Shown: in pieces, positions 28,870-39,678 of the stretch
How the letters are laid out: every line of letters starts with the position of its first letter
Numbering within the stretch: position 1 is the stretch's first letter
Assembly (NCBI GenBank): GCA_903875425.1
Contig: CAIQWC010000040.1
Coordinates: 184,058-248,057, forward strand
DNA from: an uncultured Actinomycetes bacterium
Lineage (GTDB): Bacteria; Actinomycetota; Acidimicrobiia; Acidimicrobiales; RAAP-2
Direction: 5' to 3'
Length of the DNA stretch: 64,000 bases
Position numbers and translations under genes: made by a program
Notes under the pieces: generated by a model
Databases searched by the model: none
The model's input: the letters and a program-made list of their open reading frames with translations, nothing else
Told to the model about the DNA's origin: nothing

Positions 28870-30387
28870 ATGGCTGAACTGACCATCAGTGCAAATGAAA
28901 TCACCGAGGCGCTCAAGCGTCACGTGTCTGACTACACCCCCGAAGTCGGGGCTGAGCAAGTCGGCCGCATCGTTGAGGTTGCTGACGGCATTGCTCGGGT
29001 GTCGGGTCTTCCCGGTGCCGCGGTAAACGAACTACTTGAGTTCGAGGATGGGACCTTGGGTCTTGCCATGAACTTGGACGAGGACACGGTGGGTGCCGTG
29101 GTCCTAGGTCTCGTGGATCACCTCGAGGAAGATCAGATTGTGCGAGCGACACAGCGCATTCTCTCCATTCCCTGCGGTGACGCCCTCTTGGGCCGCGTGA
29201 TCAATGCTTTGGGAGAGCCCATCGACGGCAAGGGCCCGATCAACACGTCTGAGACTCGGCGTATGGAAATTCAGGCTCCCGGCATCATGGGCCGTCAGCC
29301 TGTTAGCGAGCCGCTCCAGACAGGTATCAAGGCCATCGACGCGATGACCCCCATTGGCCGTGGTCAGCGTGAGCTCATCATTGGTGACCGCAAGACCGGT
29401 AAGACCACGGTCGCCATCGACACGATCTTGAACCAGAAGGGTCAAGGCGTGAAGTGTGTCTATGTGGCGATTGGCCAGAAGAACTCTTCGGTGGCTCAGA
29501 CCGTCAAGCTTCTCGAAGATGCTGGCGCCATGGAGTACACGGTGGTCGTCGTGGCTTCCGCTGGAGACCCCGCACCGTTTAAGTTCCTTGCCCCTTTCGC
29601 TGGTTGCGCTCTTGGCCAGCACTGGATGGAGAACTCAGGTCACTCACTCGTGGTCTACGACGACTTGTCCAAGCAAGCCGAGGCCTATCGTCAGCTTTCC
29701 TTGCTGCTTCGTCGCCCACCAGGCCGTGAGGCTTACCCCGGTGACGTCTTCTACCTTCACAGCCGTCTCCTTGAGCGTGCAGCCAAGCTCTCTGATGAGT
29801 TGGGTGGCGGTTCACTGACCGCGCTCCCGATCATTGAAACCAAAGCAGGCGACATCTCTGCGTACATCCCTACCAACGTGATCTCCATTACTGATGGTCA
29901 GGTCTTCTTGGAAGCGGACTTGTTCTACTCGGGTGTCCGTCCCGCCATCAACGTAGGTAACTCGGTGTCTCGAGTCGGTTCAGCGGCCCAGATCAAGGCC
30001 ATGAAGGCAGTTGCTGGAACGCTCAAGATTGACCTCGCTCAGTTCCGTGACCTCGAGAGTTTCGCAACCTTTGGTTCAGAACTTGACCCCGCATCTCAAG
30101 CCCAGCTCGACCGCGGCTATCGCCTCGTCGAACTACTCAAGCAGCCCTTGAACGCACCGGTCCCGGTCGAGGAGCAGGTCTTTGTAATCTTTGCGGGTAC
30201 CCGTGGCTTCCTTGACTCGGTCCCCGTTTCGGAAGTCATTCGCTTTGAGGCTGAACTCCGCGCATTCCTTCGTAGCAAGCACGCTGACTTGCTTGAGCAC
30301 ATTCGAACGACGGGCACCTTGCCTGAAGAGGCCAAGGTTGTTGGCGCCATCGAGGCGTTCAAGTCCGTCTTTGACCCCACGGTCTAA
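28870..30387 (+). CDS. atpA: ATP synthase F1 subunit alpha
   Basis: Non-catalytic nucleotide-binding subunit, 505 residues. P-loop GDRKTGKT at 172-179, the signature around [14 protein letters not shown], and the DELSD-region substitute near [10 protein letters not shown]. The AGGAGGAGCC ribosome site lies upstream. Ordinary in length and motifs. Confidence 0.98.
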   Translation: MAELTISANEITEALKRHVSDYTPEVGAEQVGRIVEVADGIARVSGLPGAAVNELLEFEDGTLGLAMNLDEDTVGAVVLGLVDHLEEDQIVRATQRILSIPCGDALLGRVINALGEPIDGKGPINTSETRRMEIQAPGIMGRQPVSEPLQTGIKAIDAMTPIGRGQRELIIGDRKTGKTTVAIDTILNQKGQGVKCVYVAIGQKNSSVAQTVKLLEDAGAMEYTVVVVASAGDPAPFKFLAPFAGCALGQHWMENSGHSLVVYDDLSKQAEAYRQLSLLLRRPPGREAYPGDVFYLHSRLLERAAKLSDELGGGSLTALPIIETKAGDISAYIPTNVISITDGQVFLEADLFYSGVRPAINVGNSVSRVGSAAQIKAMKAVAGTLKIDLAQFRDLESFATFGSELDPASQAQLDRGYRLVELLKQPLNAPVPVEEQVFVIFAGTRGFLDSVPVSEVIRFEAELRAFLRSKHADLLEHIRTTGTLPEEAKVVGAIEAFKSVFDPTV

Positions 30388-30436
30388 GGCGTGTTGGTGA
30401 TTAGGACTTTTCTAGAAACGAAGGAGGTGGAGCACA

Positions 30437-31348
30437 ATGGCTGGAGGACAAGAGCGTGAACTTCGACGTCGCATCAAGAGCGTTGAATCAACGAAGAAGA
30501 TAACGAAGGCCATGGAGCTCATCGCGGCCTCCCAAATCGCCAAGGCCAAGGGGCGTATCGAATCCAATAAGCCCTATCACGGCGGCATGCGTCGAATCAT
30601 CGTGAAAGCGGCTCAGGGGGATTCTCGCGCCGCAGCCCGGCTGCTGGGAAAGCCCGAAAAAGTTGAAACGGCGCTGGTGATCGTGGTCGTTGGTGATCGT
30701 GGGCTTTCGGGTGCCTATAACTCGTCGGTACTTCGTGCGACGGAGCGCTTGATCGCAGACCTCAAGCAAGCGGGAACGTCTGTTCGACTTGTCGTCGTTG
30801 GGAAAAAGGGTGCGAGCTACTTCCGCTTCCGTGGACAGGCCGTTGAGTTGGGCTTCGAAGGTTTCTCCGACAAGCCAGCATTCTCTGATGCGCTCGGCGT
30901 AGCGGCCGCTGCGGCGGGACCCTTCGTGAGCGGAGAAGTCGAGCAGGTGCTTATGGTGAGTACTCGCTTCATTTCATCGGCCACGCAGCGCGTCGACACC
31001 GTGCAGTTACTTCCTCTTGTTGATCCCTCGGCATCGCAAGTAAGCGACGACGAGGATAGCAAGCCCGAGGCAAAAGCCCTTACTGGCTACACCGAATTCG
31101 AACCAGAGGCCGGAACCTTGCTCGCAGAGCTTGCCCCGAAGGCCCTGGAGTCAGAGCTGTTCACGGCATTGCTTGAAGCATCTGCTTCATTCCACACCGC
31201 ACAGCAGCGAGCAATGGCGGCCGCCACCGAGAATGCCTCGGATCTTGCCGTCACGCTCACCCGAGTTATGAACCGAGCCCGTCAGGACTCAATTACTACC
31301 GAGATTATGGAAATCGTGGGCGGCGCAGAAGCGCTGCGCCAGGACTAA
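30437..31348 (+). CDS. atpG: ATP synthase F1 subunit gamma
   Basis: Central rotor shaft, 303 residues. Both terminal helices are typical: IKSVESTKKITKAMELIAAS at the start, and a C-terminal segment rich in ENASDLAVTLTRVMNRARQDSITTEI. The middle Rossmann-like domain carries GDRGLSGAYNSS. An acidic loop (SDDEDSKPEAKAL, about residues 205-217) enlarges the middle domain, as in other actinobacteria. The ribosome site AAGGAGGTGG is near-perfect. Confidence 0.97.
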   Translation: MAGGQERELRRRIKSVESTKKITKAMELIAASQIAKAKGRIESNKPYHGGMRRIIVKAAQGDSRAAARLLGKPEKVETALVIVVVGDRGLSGAYNSSVLRATERLIADLKQAGTSVRLVVVGKKGASYFRFRGQAVELGFEGFSDKPAFSDALGVAAAAAGPFVSGEVEQVLMVSTRFISSATQRVDTVQLLPLVDPSASQVSDDEDSKPEAKALTGYTEFEPEAGTLLAELAPKALESELFTALLEASASFHTAQQRAMAAATENASDLAVTLTRVMNRARQDSITTEIMEIVGGAEALRQD

Positions 31349-31358
31349 AGGAGCATAA

Positions 31359-32792
<1,434 letters not shown>

Positions 32793-32794
32793 TC

Positions 32795-33310
32795 ATGGCC
32801 ATGATCGGAGTCGAGGTAGTTACCCCGGAGAGAAATCTCTTTACGGGTGCTGCGGTTTCGCTCGTGACCAAGACTTCCGAGGGTGACCTCACGGTGATGG
32901 CTGAGCACGCTGAGCTCATTGGTGATGTCATTCCCGGCGTTACCAAGATTGAGTTTGCGTCGGGCGAGATCATGGACGTCGTGGTCCACGGCGGCTTTCT
33001 TCAGGTTCACACGGAAGAGGGGGCAGCCGACGACCTCTTTCGTGACGGCGAGGAAGCACCGGCTCGCTCAACGCGCGTTACCTTGCTTGCCGGCGTGGCC
33101 GAGTTAACGACAGACATCGACCTTGCCCAGGTGGACGTGGAGATTGCTGAATTTGAAGTCGCCGTCGATAAGTTCGCAGCGCTCTTAAGCGGAAAGGGTC
33201 CTGAGGACCCCACGCTCAAAGAATCAGAGTTCGAACTCGAACAGGCTCGTACGGCGCTTGATCGCGCTCGCCTTCGCAAGCTAGCGGTGTCGGCCAAGTC
33301 TGCTTCCTAA
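32795..33310 (+). CDS. atpC: ATP synthase F1 subunit epsilon, extended
   Basis: 171 residues, longer than the usual 120-140. The N-terminal beta-sandwich is recognisable (VEVVTPERNLFTGAAVSLVTKTSEGDLTVMAEHAELIGDV). An insertion with EEGAADDLFRDGEEAPARS lies near residues 74-92, within the sandwich. The C-terminal helical hairpin (residues about 120-165) is complete, so it could still inhibit hydrolysis. Last gene of the operon; glpX is convergent 25 bases on. Confidence 0.93.
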   Translation: MAMIGVEVVTPERNLFTGAAVSLVTKTSEGDLTVMAEHAELIGDVIPGVTKIEFASGEIMDVVVHGGFLQVHTEEGAADDLFRDGEEAPARSTRVTLLAGVAELTTDIDLAQVDVEIAEFEVAVDKFAALLSGKGPEDPTLKESEFELEQARTALDRARLRKLAVSAKSAS

Positions 33311-33335
33311 GGCCCACACGGCCCTACGTGTCGCC

Positions 33336-34328
33336 CTAGAAGGCGATAGAAGCAAACTCAGCGAGTTTTTCGAGTCGGTGGGTCGCCGTGATCTTACGGC
33401 GCGTACCTGATTTAGAGCGCATGACCAGTGATTCGGTGGTTGCTCCCCAGGAGTGGAAACGCACGCCTTCGAGTAATTCGCCATCCGAGATAGCGGTCGC
33501 AGAGAAAAAGCAGTTATCCGAGTCAACGAGGTCATTCGTGAAGAGCACCCGATCGACGTCGTAGCCCGCGTCGAGCGCCAATTGGCGCTCAGTATCGTCG
33601 CGAGGCTTCAAAATGCCCTGGATTTCACCGTCAAGACATTTCAGCGCCGCCGCCGAGATAACACCTTCGGGGGTGCCGCCGATGCCCATCAACATATCTA
33701 CTCCAGAGTTCTCCCAGCCCGTAGCGATAGCACCGGCTACGTCACCATCGGTGATGAGGCGTACCCGAGCTCCCGCTTGACGAACTTCACCAATGAGTTC
33801 TTCGTGGCGGGGTCGGTCCAAGATCACCACCGTGAGATCACGAATGGGCTGGCGAAGCTTTTCCGAAAGCGACCTGAGGTTTTCCGTAGGTGTGGCGTTT
33901 ATATCTACGGCTCCAACGCCTGCTGGACCGACGGCAATTTTGTCCATGTAGACGCAAGGTCCCGGGTCAAACATCGATCCCCGCTCAGCCACTGCAATCA
34001 CGCTGATGGCGCCGGGCCGACCCTTGGCGGTCAGGGTGGTGCCATCAATGGGGTCAACGGCAATGTCGGTTTCGGGGGGTACGCCCGAGCCAATCTTCTC
34101 GCCGTTAAACAGCATGGGCGCTTCGTCCTTCTCACCTTCGCCGATGACGACGATGCCGTCCATGGGGACGCTCTGGAGAACCACACGCATCGCTTCTACG
34201 GCTGCACCGTCAGCCTCGTTCTTATCGCCACGGCCGAGATAGCGAGATGCAGCCAAGGCAGCTGCCTCAGTCACACGGACAAGTTCGAGGGCAAGGTTGC
34301 GATCAGGGGTTTGGCGGTTGTCGGACAC
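33336..34328 (-). CDS. glpX: Fructose-1,6-bisphosphatase class II
   Basis: Gluconeogenic phosphatase, 330 residues. GlpX features: [25 protein letters not shown], the metal site [20 protein letters not shown], and the C-terminal TGVSDGELL-like [12 protein letters not shown] form. Class II is the usual FBPase in actinobacteria. GTG start at 34328, preceded by a TAAGTT box six bases upstream. A long plus-strand frame within it is a shadow that reads into murA. Confidence 0.95.
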   Translation of the reverse strand: MSDNRQTPDRNLALELVRVTEAAALAASRYLGRGDKNEADGAAVEAMRVVLQSVPMDGIVVIGEGEKDEAPMLFNGEKIGSGVPPETDIAVDPIDGTTLTAKGRPGAISVIAVAERGSMFDPGPCVYMDKIAVGPAGVGAVDINATPTENLRSLSEKLRQPIRDLTVVILDRPRHEELIGEVRQAGARVRLITDGDVAGAIATGWENSGVDMLMGIGGTPEGVISAAALKCLDGEIQGILKPRDDTERQLALDAGYDVDRVLFTNDLVDSDNCFFSATAISDGELLEGVRFHSWGATTESLVMRSKSGTRRKITATHRLEKLAEFASIAF

Positions 34329-34334
34329 GCAGAA

Positions 34335-34340
34335 AACTTA
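34335..34340 (-). promoter_or_regulatory. Leaderless-type -10 box of glpX
   Basis: TAAGTT on the minus strand, six bases before the GTG at 34328. Confidence 0.45.
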
Positions 34341-34411
34341 GTTCAGGGCTGGACCGCAGGGGGAATACCCAAACGCAGCCCTCACCCCAGAAAGCGGCAA
34401 TAATCGATGGC

Positions 34412-35680
34412 GTGAAGACCATCGTTGTGGAACCCGGAGCGCCCCTTAGGGGATCGGTACGCGTGGGCGGGGCCAAGAACTCAGTTCTCAAGCTAATGGC
34501 GGCATGTTTACTGGCCGAGGGAACCCATAGGATTACTAACGTCCCGGCTATATCTGACGTCGACACCATGGCCGAAGTCTTAGAAGCATTGGGCTGTGGC
34601 GTCAGCAAGCCTGAGCCCGGGGCTTTGGAAATTAGCGTCCCCGCACGCGAGCAGATCAGCCCCGAAGCGCCCTATGAGCTCGTTGAGCGCTTTCGCGCCT
34701 CCATCGTGGTGTTGGGCCCTCTCTTAGCTCGTTGTGGGAAAGCCCGCATGTCTCTGCCTGGCGGCGATGATTTCGGTTCTCGCCCCATTGACTTTCACAT
34801 TGAGGGCCTCGCTACGATGGGTGCGGTTTTCACCGCTGAGCACGGATGGGTCGACGGTGCGGTGAAGACGTCGAACCAACGGCTCAAGGGTGGACACCTT
34901 GTCCTTGAGTATCCGAGTCATACGGCCACGGACAACTTGGTCATGGCAGCGGTGCTCGCCGATGGTACGACGGTGATCGACAATGCCGCCAAGGAGCCGG
35001 AAGTCGAAGACTTAGCCACCATGCTTAACGAGATGGGCGCCCGCATCGAAGGGATTGGCACCTCGCGACTCACCATTCACGGCGTCGATGCCCTGGCTCC
35101 CGCTGATCACGTGGTGATCAGCGACCGAGTCGTGGCTGCCACCTACTTGCTTGCTCCTGCTTTGGCCGGAGGGGAGGTGCGCGTCGAAGACGCCCATGGT
35201 GAGCACATGGAGACCTTCTTAATCAAACTTCGTCAAATGGGGATGGAAGTGGATGAGTCGGGTCCCGGGATTGCCGCGGCAAGGTCTAGGAGACTGACAG
35301 CGGTCGATATCGCCACCTTGCCGTATCCAGGGGTAGCAACCGATTACAAGCCCTTTCTGGTGGCTGCCCTGTGCGTAGCCGAGGGGGTGTCCATTGTCTC
35401 TGAGAACCTCTTCGAGGGTCGTTTCCGCTACATCGAGGAGCTCAGACGCATGGGAGCGGACGTTCGTACTGAAGGCCACCACGCGGTGATCCGCGGCGTC
35501 GAGAGACTCTCGGGAGCCATGGTGAAAGCTCCCGACATACGAGCTGGCGCAGCCTTGGTCCTCGCAGGTCTTGCCGCCGATGGCGAAACGCACATTGCTG
35601 GAGCCGAGCACATCGAACGCGGCTATGAAGATCTTGTCGGCAATCTGTCTCGATTAGGAGCAACAGTCGCGTGGCGCTAA
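34412..35680 (+). CDS. murA: UDP-GlcNAc enolpyruvyl transferase, Asp variant
   Basis: First committed step of peptidoglycan synthesis. 422 residues starting VKTIVVEPGAPLRGSVRVGG-like from GTG at 34412; an upstream in-frame extension would run into glpX and lacks family similarity. An AATAAT sequence lies seven bases upstream. Conserved GAKNS, then the active-site loop: the family GGC-x-x-G-x-RP appears here as GGDDFGSRP, with Asp119 where most bacteria have the PEP/fosfomycin-reactive Cys. Mycobacterium tuberculosis has the same Cys-to-Asp change and is fosfomycin resistant. Overlaps meaB by ten bases. Confidence 0.96.
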   Translation: MKTIVVEPGAPLRGSVRVGGAKNSVLKLMAACLLAEGTHRITNVPAISDVDTMAEVLEALGCGVSKPEPGALEISVPAREQISPEAPYELVERFRASIVVLGPLLARCGKARMSLPGGDDFGSRPIDFHIEGLATMGAVFTAEHGWVDGAVKTSNQRLKGGHLVLEYPSHTATDNLVMAAVLADGTTVIDNAAKEPEVEDLATMLNEMGARIEGIGTSRLTIHGVDALAPADHVVISDRVVAATYLLAPALAGGEVRVEDAHGEHMETFLIKLRQMGMEVDESGPGIAAARSRRLTAVDIATLPYPGVATDYKPFLVAALCVAEGVSIVSENLFEGRFRYIEELRRMGADVRTEGHHAVIRGVERLSGAMVKAPDIRAGAALVLAGLAADGETHIAGAEHIERGYEDLVGNLSRLGATVAWR

Positions 35681-36639
35681 GTCGGAACCCTATCGAACTC
35701 ATCTCGCAGGCTAGGCAAGGTTCACGGACGGCACTCGCACGACTACTCACCATGGTTGAGCGCGGTGGTGCTGAATCAGAAGCCGTTGCCTCGTTAAGTT
35801 ATCGAGAAGCCCCCCCGTATACCGTCGGCCTTACGGGAGCGCCGGGGGCGGGCAAGTCGACGCTAACGGATCGTCTCATCACCGTTGCTCGAGGTGGGTT
35901 CCCCGAGATCAATGGTGCAGCCGGGCTTGTAAACGATCAAGTAGCCGTTTTGGCCGTAGATCCCTCGTCACCGTTCACGGGGGGCGCGATTCTTGGTGAC
36001 CGCATTCGCATGCAAGAACATGCGACCGATCCCACCGTATTTATCCGTTCCATGGCCACACGCGGCCATCTTGGTGGACTTTCCTTGGCGGTACCCGATG
36101 CTGTTCGGCTACTTGGCGCCGTAGGGATGCCGACCGTACTCGTCGAGACCGTCGGGGTTGGACAAATGGAAGTGGAGGTTGCCTCTGCTGCTGACACCAC
36201 GGTGGTGGTCATGAATCCGGGCTGGGGCGACGCCATGCAAGCGAACAAGGCGGGCCTCTTAGAAATCGCTGACATTTTTGTGATCAATAAAGCCGATAGG
36301 CCCGGCGTCCGGGAAACCCGTCGAGACCTCGAACAGATGCTGGATCTTTCGAATACGGAGTCTTGGCGCCCACCGATCATTGAAACCATCGCTCATGACG
36401 GAACGGGTCTCGAAGAAATGTGGCACACCATTGCCGAACACCGAGCGTCGCTGATGAACCGAGCGGAGCTCGAAGCACGACGGGGGCGACGCCTCGCGGA
36501 GGAGTTGCGCCGTGTGATCGCTGCGAAGTTAGCTGATCAGGTCGAACACGTTGCTGGGGGAGTGGCCTTCAACGAACAAGTACAAGCGCTGGTGAATCGC
36601 AGCAGTGATCCCTATAGCGCTGCTGCGAAGCTGATTTAG
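35671..36639 (+). CDS. meaB: MeaB/ArgK-type P-loop GTPase
   Basis: 322-residue G3E GTPase that protects methylmalonyl-CoA mutase and gates delivery of adenosylcobalamin. P-loop GAPGAGKSTL near residue 56, AVDPSSPFTGGAILGDRIRM, FIRSMATRGHLGG, VETVGVGQ, and the base-recognition NKAD. No mutase gene is in the window, so the partner lies elsewhere. A B12 uptake operon lies 21 kb downstream, consistent with a B12-dependent metabolism. GTG start inside the end of murA. Confidence 0.93.
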   Translation: MALSRNPIELISQARQGSRTALARLLTMVERGGAESEAVASLSYREAPPYTVGLTGAPGAGKSTLTDRLITVARGGFPEINGAAGLVNDQVAVLAVDPSSPFTGGAILGDRIRMQEHATDPTVFIRSMATRGHLGGLSLAVPDAVRLLGAVGMPTVLVETVGVGQMEVEVASAADTTVVVMNPGWGDAMQANKAGLLEIADIFVINKADRPGVRETRRDLEQMLDLSNTESWRPPIIETIAHDGTGLEEMWHTIAEHRASLMNRAELEARRGRRLAEELRRVIAAKLADQVEHVAGGVAFNEQVQALVNRSSDPYSAAAKLI

Positions 36640-37619
36640 CGGCCGAGTTTATTGCGAAGATCCGTCGCCGCGAGCTCTGGCGGAACAATGTTGATGGCAA
36701 CACCCGTACCCATTTCAAAACCTGCGCGTGTGGTGGCCTTGGGTACTAAGTGAATGTGCCAGTGGTAGGTCTCTGCTGAACGGAAGGTTGAGGAGTGAAA
36801 GACCAAGTTATAGGCAACGTCACCGAGGCTTGCTTGGAGGGCCGTCAATGCTTTGGTGGTCGCCCGGCCAACGCCGGCAATGGCTTCGTCGGCGGCGAGG
36901 TGAAGGTGGCTCGCGTGCATCGTCGGGAGAATCAGCATTTCGTAGGGTACCGACGCCCAATAGGGCGAGAGCACAACGACGTCATCATCGGCGTAGACCA
37001 CCCGCTCGTTCACCGCGAGTTCCGATTCAATCGTGGTGCACAACAAGCATCGTGCCGCGAAGCGTGAGAAGCGGGCTTGCTCCTCGGCCACCTCGCGGGG
37101 AACAAAGCTCATCGCCATGAGCTGGCCATGGGGATGTTCAATTGACGCACCGGCTTCGCGACCAGCGTTCACGATGGCTTGGGAATAGCGAAGGTTTTCA
37201 GATTTTGCGTGGTCGCCAATGCGGTCTCGCATGATGGCCATGACGGCGGCAGATTGTCCTTCGCTCAACTCAGCCCAGGTTCGGTCATGATCGGGGCTCA
37301 GCACCAAGACTTCATGAATCCCTCCCGCGGTACCAGCAGTGAAGACTGGGCCGCGATTCTCAACGATGAAAGGTTCGTCGCCTTCGAAGGCGGGGTATTT
37401 ATTGGCGATAACACGAGTGATCCAGTTACCTGCCTCGTCGGTGATGACGCGGGCGGGGGGCGTGGGTTCTTCGTGTCCCGGACAAAAGGGGCAGGGTTTG
37501 AGGGGTTCGTGTCGGAGCCGTTCGGCGTGCAGTACGAAGGCATCGGGACGCTGCGCTCGAGCGGCCGAGATCACGACCCAGCGACCCGAAAGGGGATCCA
37601 AGCGCATCTCGGTACTCAT
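36636..37619 (-). CDS. galT: Galactose-1-phosphate uridylyltransferase
   Basis: Leloir-pathway nucleotidyl transferase, 327 residues, HIT-like fold. The active site HPH is in SIEHPHGQLMAM; zinc ligands are CPFCPGHE near residue 40 and the paired His in YHWHIHLVP. The N-terminus DPLSGRWVVISAARAQRPDAF is typical. Its stop overlaps that of meaB by four bases, convergently. No galK or galE neighbour is visible. Confidence 0.94.
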   Translation of the reverse strand: MSTEMRLDPLSGRWVVISAARAQRPDAFVLHAERLRHEPLKPCPFCPGHEEPTPPARVITDEAGNWITRVIANKYPAFEGDEPFIVENRGPVFTAGTAGGIHEVLVLSPDHDRTWAELSEGQSAAVMAIMRDRIGDHAKSENLRYSQAIVNAGREAGASIEHPHGQLMAMSFVPREVAEEQARFSRFAARCLLCTTIESELAVNERVVYADDDVVVLSPYWASVPYEMLILPTMHASHLHLAADEAIAGVGRATTKALTALQASLGDVAYNLVFHSSTFRSAETYHWHIHLVPKATTRAGFEMGTGVAINIVPPELAATDLRNKLGR

Positions 37620-37688
37620 CGACGCTGCCTACTTTCCGTCACGTTCTTCACAACTCCAAGGGTACTTAACCCAGCGCCGGAGCAGGGG

Positions 37689-37934
37689 TCATGACTTTGC
37701 CATCATGACGACGATGCCGAAGGCCACAATGGCAAGGATACCTAAGCCGAATACGAGGGCAGCAATGGAGAACGCTACGCGCTTCGATCCGTGGGCCGTA
37801 GAGGCCGATGCGCGAAAGCGAACGGTGAACGACACGAAGACCACAGTGACCAACGCGAAAGTAATGGAGATACCAAAGACCTTAAGGAGGCTCAGCCAGT
37901 CAAAGAGGCCCGTCGACGACGTTGCGGCGACCAT
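37689..37934 (-). CDS. Small two-helix membrane protein
   Basis: 81 residues with two hydrophobic helices (about 14-38 and 52-77) separated by a basic loop (RFRASASTAHGSKR). I do not recognise a family. It begins exactly at the stop of the phosphate carrier gene, so it is translated with it and may be an accessory subunit of that carrier. Confidence 0.65.
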   Translation of the reverse strand: MVAATSSTGLFDWLSLLKVFGISITFALVTVVFVSFTVRFRASASTAHGSKRVAFSIAALVFGLGILAIVAFGIVVMMAKS

Positions 37935-39082
37935 TAGGCAGCATCCTTAAAGAAGTCTTCAATGGGCTCGTGATCCGATCCCCACTCGTCGTTGACATTG
38001 TCTGCGTTGACGGGAGTCCGTCGCGAAGCCAGGTAAAAGCCTCCACAGATGGCGATGAGCGCCAGCAACATGGCGACGACACCGGCGGCTCCACCAATGG
38101 CATTAGCGACCCAAAAGACGCCTGCACCGACGATGCCAGCGGAGGGCAGGGTGATCATCCAAGCAAGTACCATCTCGCCGAAAACGCGCCAACGAACCGG
38201 ATTACCCGTGCCAAGACCGACTCCGACCACTGACCCGGAGCACACCTGGGTTGTAGATAGCGGTACGCCAAAGTGCGTTGACGCAAGCAATACCGCAGCT
38301 GACGAGGTCTCGGCCGCGAAGCCCTGAGGAGTCTTGAGTTCAGTGAGACCCTTCCCGATGGTGTGGATGATGCGCCAACCACCGAGGTAGGTCCCGAGGG
38401 CGATAGCCGTTCCACAGGCGATAACCACCCAAAGCGGAACTGATGATGATTGGCTGACGTTGTGATTGGCGATGAGCGCCAAGGTGATGATGCCCATTGT
38501 TTTTTGAGCGTCGTTGGTACCGTGAGCCAAACTCACCAGGGAGGCTGATCCGATCTGGGCAACGCGATAGCCCGCACCGGTACTTTGTTCTTCTCCGCGT
38601 TTCGTAATCTTCAGCGCGATGAAGATCGCTAACGCCGCACACGTTGCCGCAACGACCGGTGCGATCAGCGCAGGAATTAGGACTTTGCCAAATATCCCTG
38701 GCCAGTGGATGCTTGCGGTACCAGCGTGGACCAACATTGCGCCGACGACACCGCCAATGAGTGCGTGACTCGAACTTGATGGTGTTCCGAAGTACCAGGT
38801 TGCGATATTCCAGATAATTGCTCCGACTAATCCTGCAAAGACGACATTCAAGGTCACCAGATCGGCGTTGACGATGCCCTTGGCAATGGTTGCTGCAACC
38901 GAGAGCGAAAGGAAAGCACCCAGTAAGTTGAGCACCGCTGAGAGAGCAACAGCAATCTTTGGTTTCAGTGCTTTCGTAGCGATGGAGGTGGCCATGGCAT
39001 TGGCGGTGTCGTGAAAGCCGTTGGTGAAGTCGAAACCAAGGGCGGTCACAATCACGAGAGCCAGGATCACGTTGTTAGTCAT
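37934..39082 (-). CDS. pit: PiT-family inorganic phosphate transporter
   Basis: 382 residues, about ten membrane helices. The two inverted-repeat signatures are present: GFHDTANAMATSIATKAL near residue 21 and SLAHGTNDAQKTMGII near residue 185, both typical of PiT carriers that use metal-phosphate and a cation gradient. The C-terminal tail is acidic (DEWGSDHEPIEDFFKDAA). The ribosome site reads AAGAGGCC. The gap of 98 bases upstream contains two TTCA half-sites 11 bases apart, faintly like an actinobacterial PHO box. Confidence 0.93.
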   Translation of the reverse strand: MTNNVILALVIVTALGFDFTNGFHDTANAMATSIATKALKPKIAVALSAVLNLLGAFLSLSVAATIAKGIVNADLVTLNVVFAGLVGAIIWNIATWYFGTPSSSSHALIGGVVGAMLVHAGTASIHWPGIFGKVLIPALIAPVVAATCAALAIFIALKITKRGEEQSTGAGYRVAQIGSASLVSLAHGTNDAQKTMGIITLALIANHNVSQSSSVPLWVVIACGTAIALGTYLGGWRIIHTIGKGLTELKTPQGFAAETSSAAVLLASTHFGVPLSTTQVCSGSVVGVGLGTGNPVRWRVFGEMVLAWMITLPSAGIVGAGVFWVANAIGGAAGVVAMLLALIAICGGFYLASRRTPVNADNVNDEWGSDHEPIEDFFKDAA

Positions 39083-39143
39083 TGGCCTCTTGTTTAGATG
39101 ATCTTGGGACGAGAAAAGCCTAAGTTGGTGCCTATAGGGCTGA

Positions 39144-39165
39144 ATTTCATGAAAAGTTCACCTTC
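39144..39165. promoter_or_regulatory. Weak PHO-box-like direct repeat
   Basis: Two 11-base units, ATTTCATGAAA and AGTTCACCTTC approximately, with TTCA at 39146 and 39157. The second resembles the GTTCACC unit bound by PhoP in streptomycetes. Lies about 65 bases upstream of pit. The first half-site is poor. Confidence 0.2.
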
Positions 39166-39213
39166 TGATGGAAACAGGCGATGACATCGTCGAGAACTTG
39201 GCACAATGGACGG

Positions 39214-39678
39214 ATGCTGCTCGCCACCTCGTCACATTCCACCCTCTTTGACGTTGTCCTCATCGCCCACATCTTGGTCGGGATTGCGGCCTTAGTGCTC
39301 GTCGTGGTTACCTACGTTTCGGCACTGCACCTGCCACGCGGCGATGAATCGGCCAAACAGTTTTTTCGTCCCGGTGCCCAGTGGCCACTTCGCATCGTCC
39401 ACCTACTCCCCGTAACTGGCGTCGTTTTGGTGCTGACGAGTCATCACGACTTTGCCTTTTCCAATCCCTTTATCGGTATTGGTTTCGCGATTTGGTTCAT
39501 CATGAGTGGCATCCTCGAGGGCATGGTGATGCCTTCGGTACGCGTAACGGTATCGTCGGTGGCTGAACACGGAGCGGTCGATGCTGCCAAACTGGCTCGT
39601 ATTCGCTACGGGCTTGACGCCACCGCTGTTCTCCTAATCGTTGCAGCTGTAGTGATGGTCGCCCAACCAGGTTCATGA
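39214..39678 (+). CDS. Four-helix integral membrane protein
   Basis: 154 residues from the ATG at 39214, which follows a CACAAT box by six bases; an in-frame ATG at 39181 is less likely. Four hydrophobic segments: near residues 13-33, 57-72, 84-100 and 134-150. It resembles DUF2269-type membrane proteins in size and topology, but I cannot name it firmly. Overlaps the ABC ATPase gene by four bases, so the two are probably expressed together. Confidence 0.65.
   Translation: MLLATSSHSTLFDVVLIAHILVGIAALVLVVVTYVSALHLPRGDESAKQFFRPGAQWPLRIVHLLPVTGVVLVLTSHHDFAFSNPFIGIGFAIWFIMSGILEGMVMPSVRVTVSSVAEHGAVDAAKLARIRYGLDATAVLLIVAAVVMVAQPGS

Noticed and set aside
33582..34403. 273-codon plus-strand frame opposite glpX
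   Set aside because: Antisense shadow of a strongly conserved gene with no family similarity.
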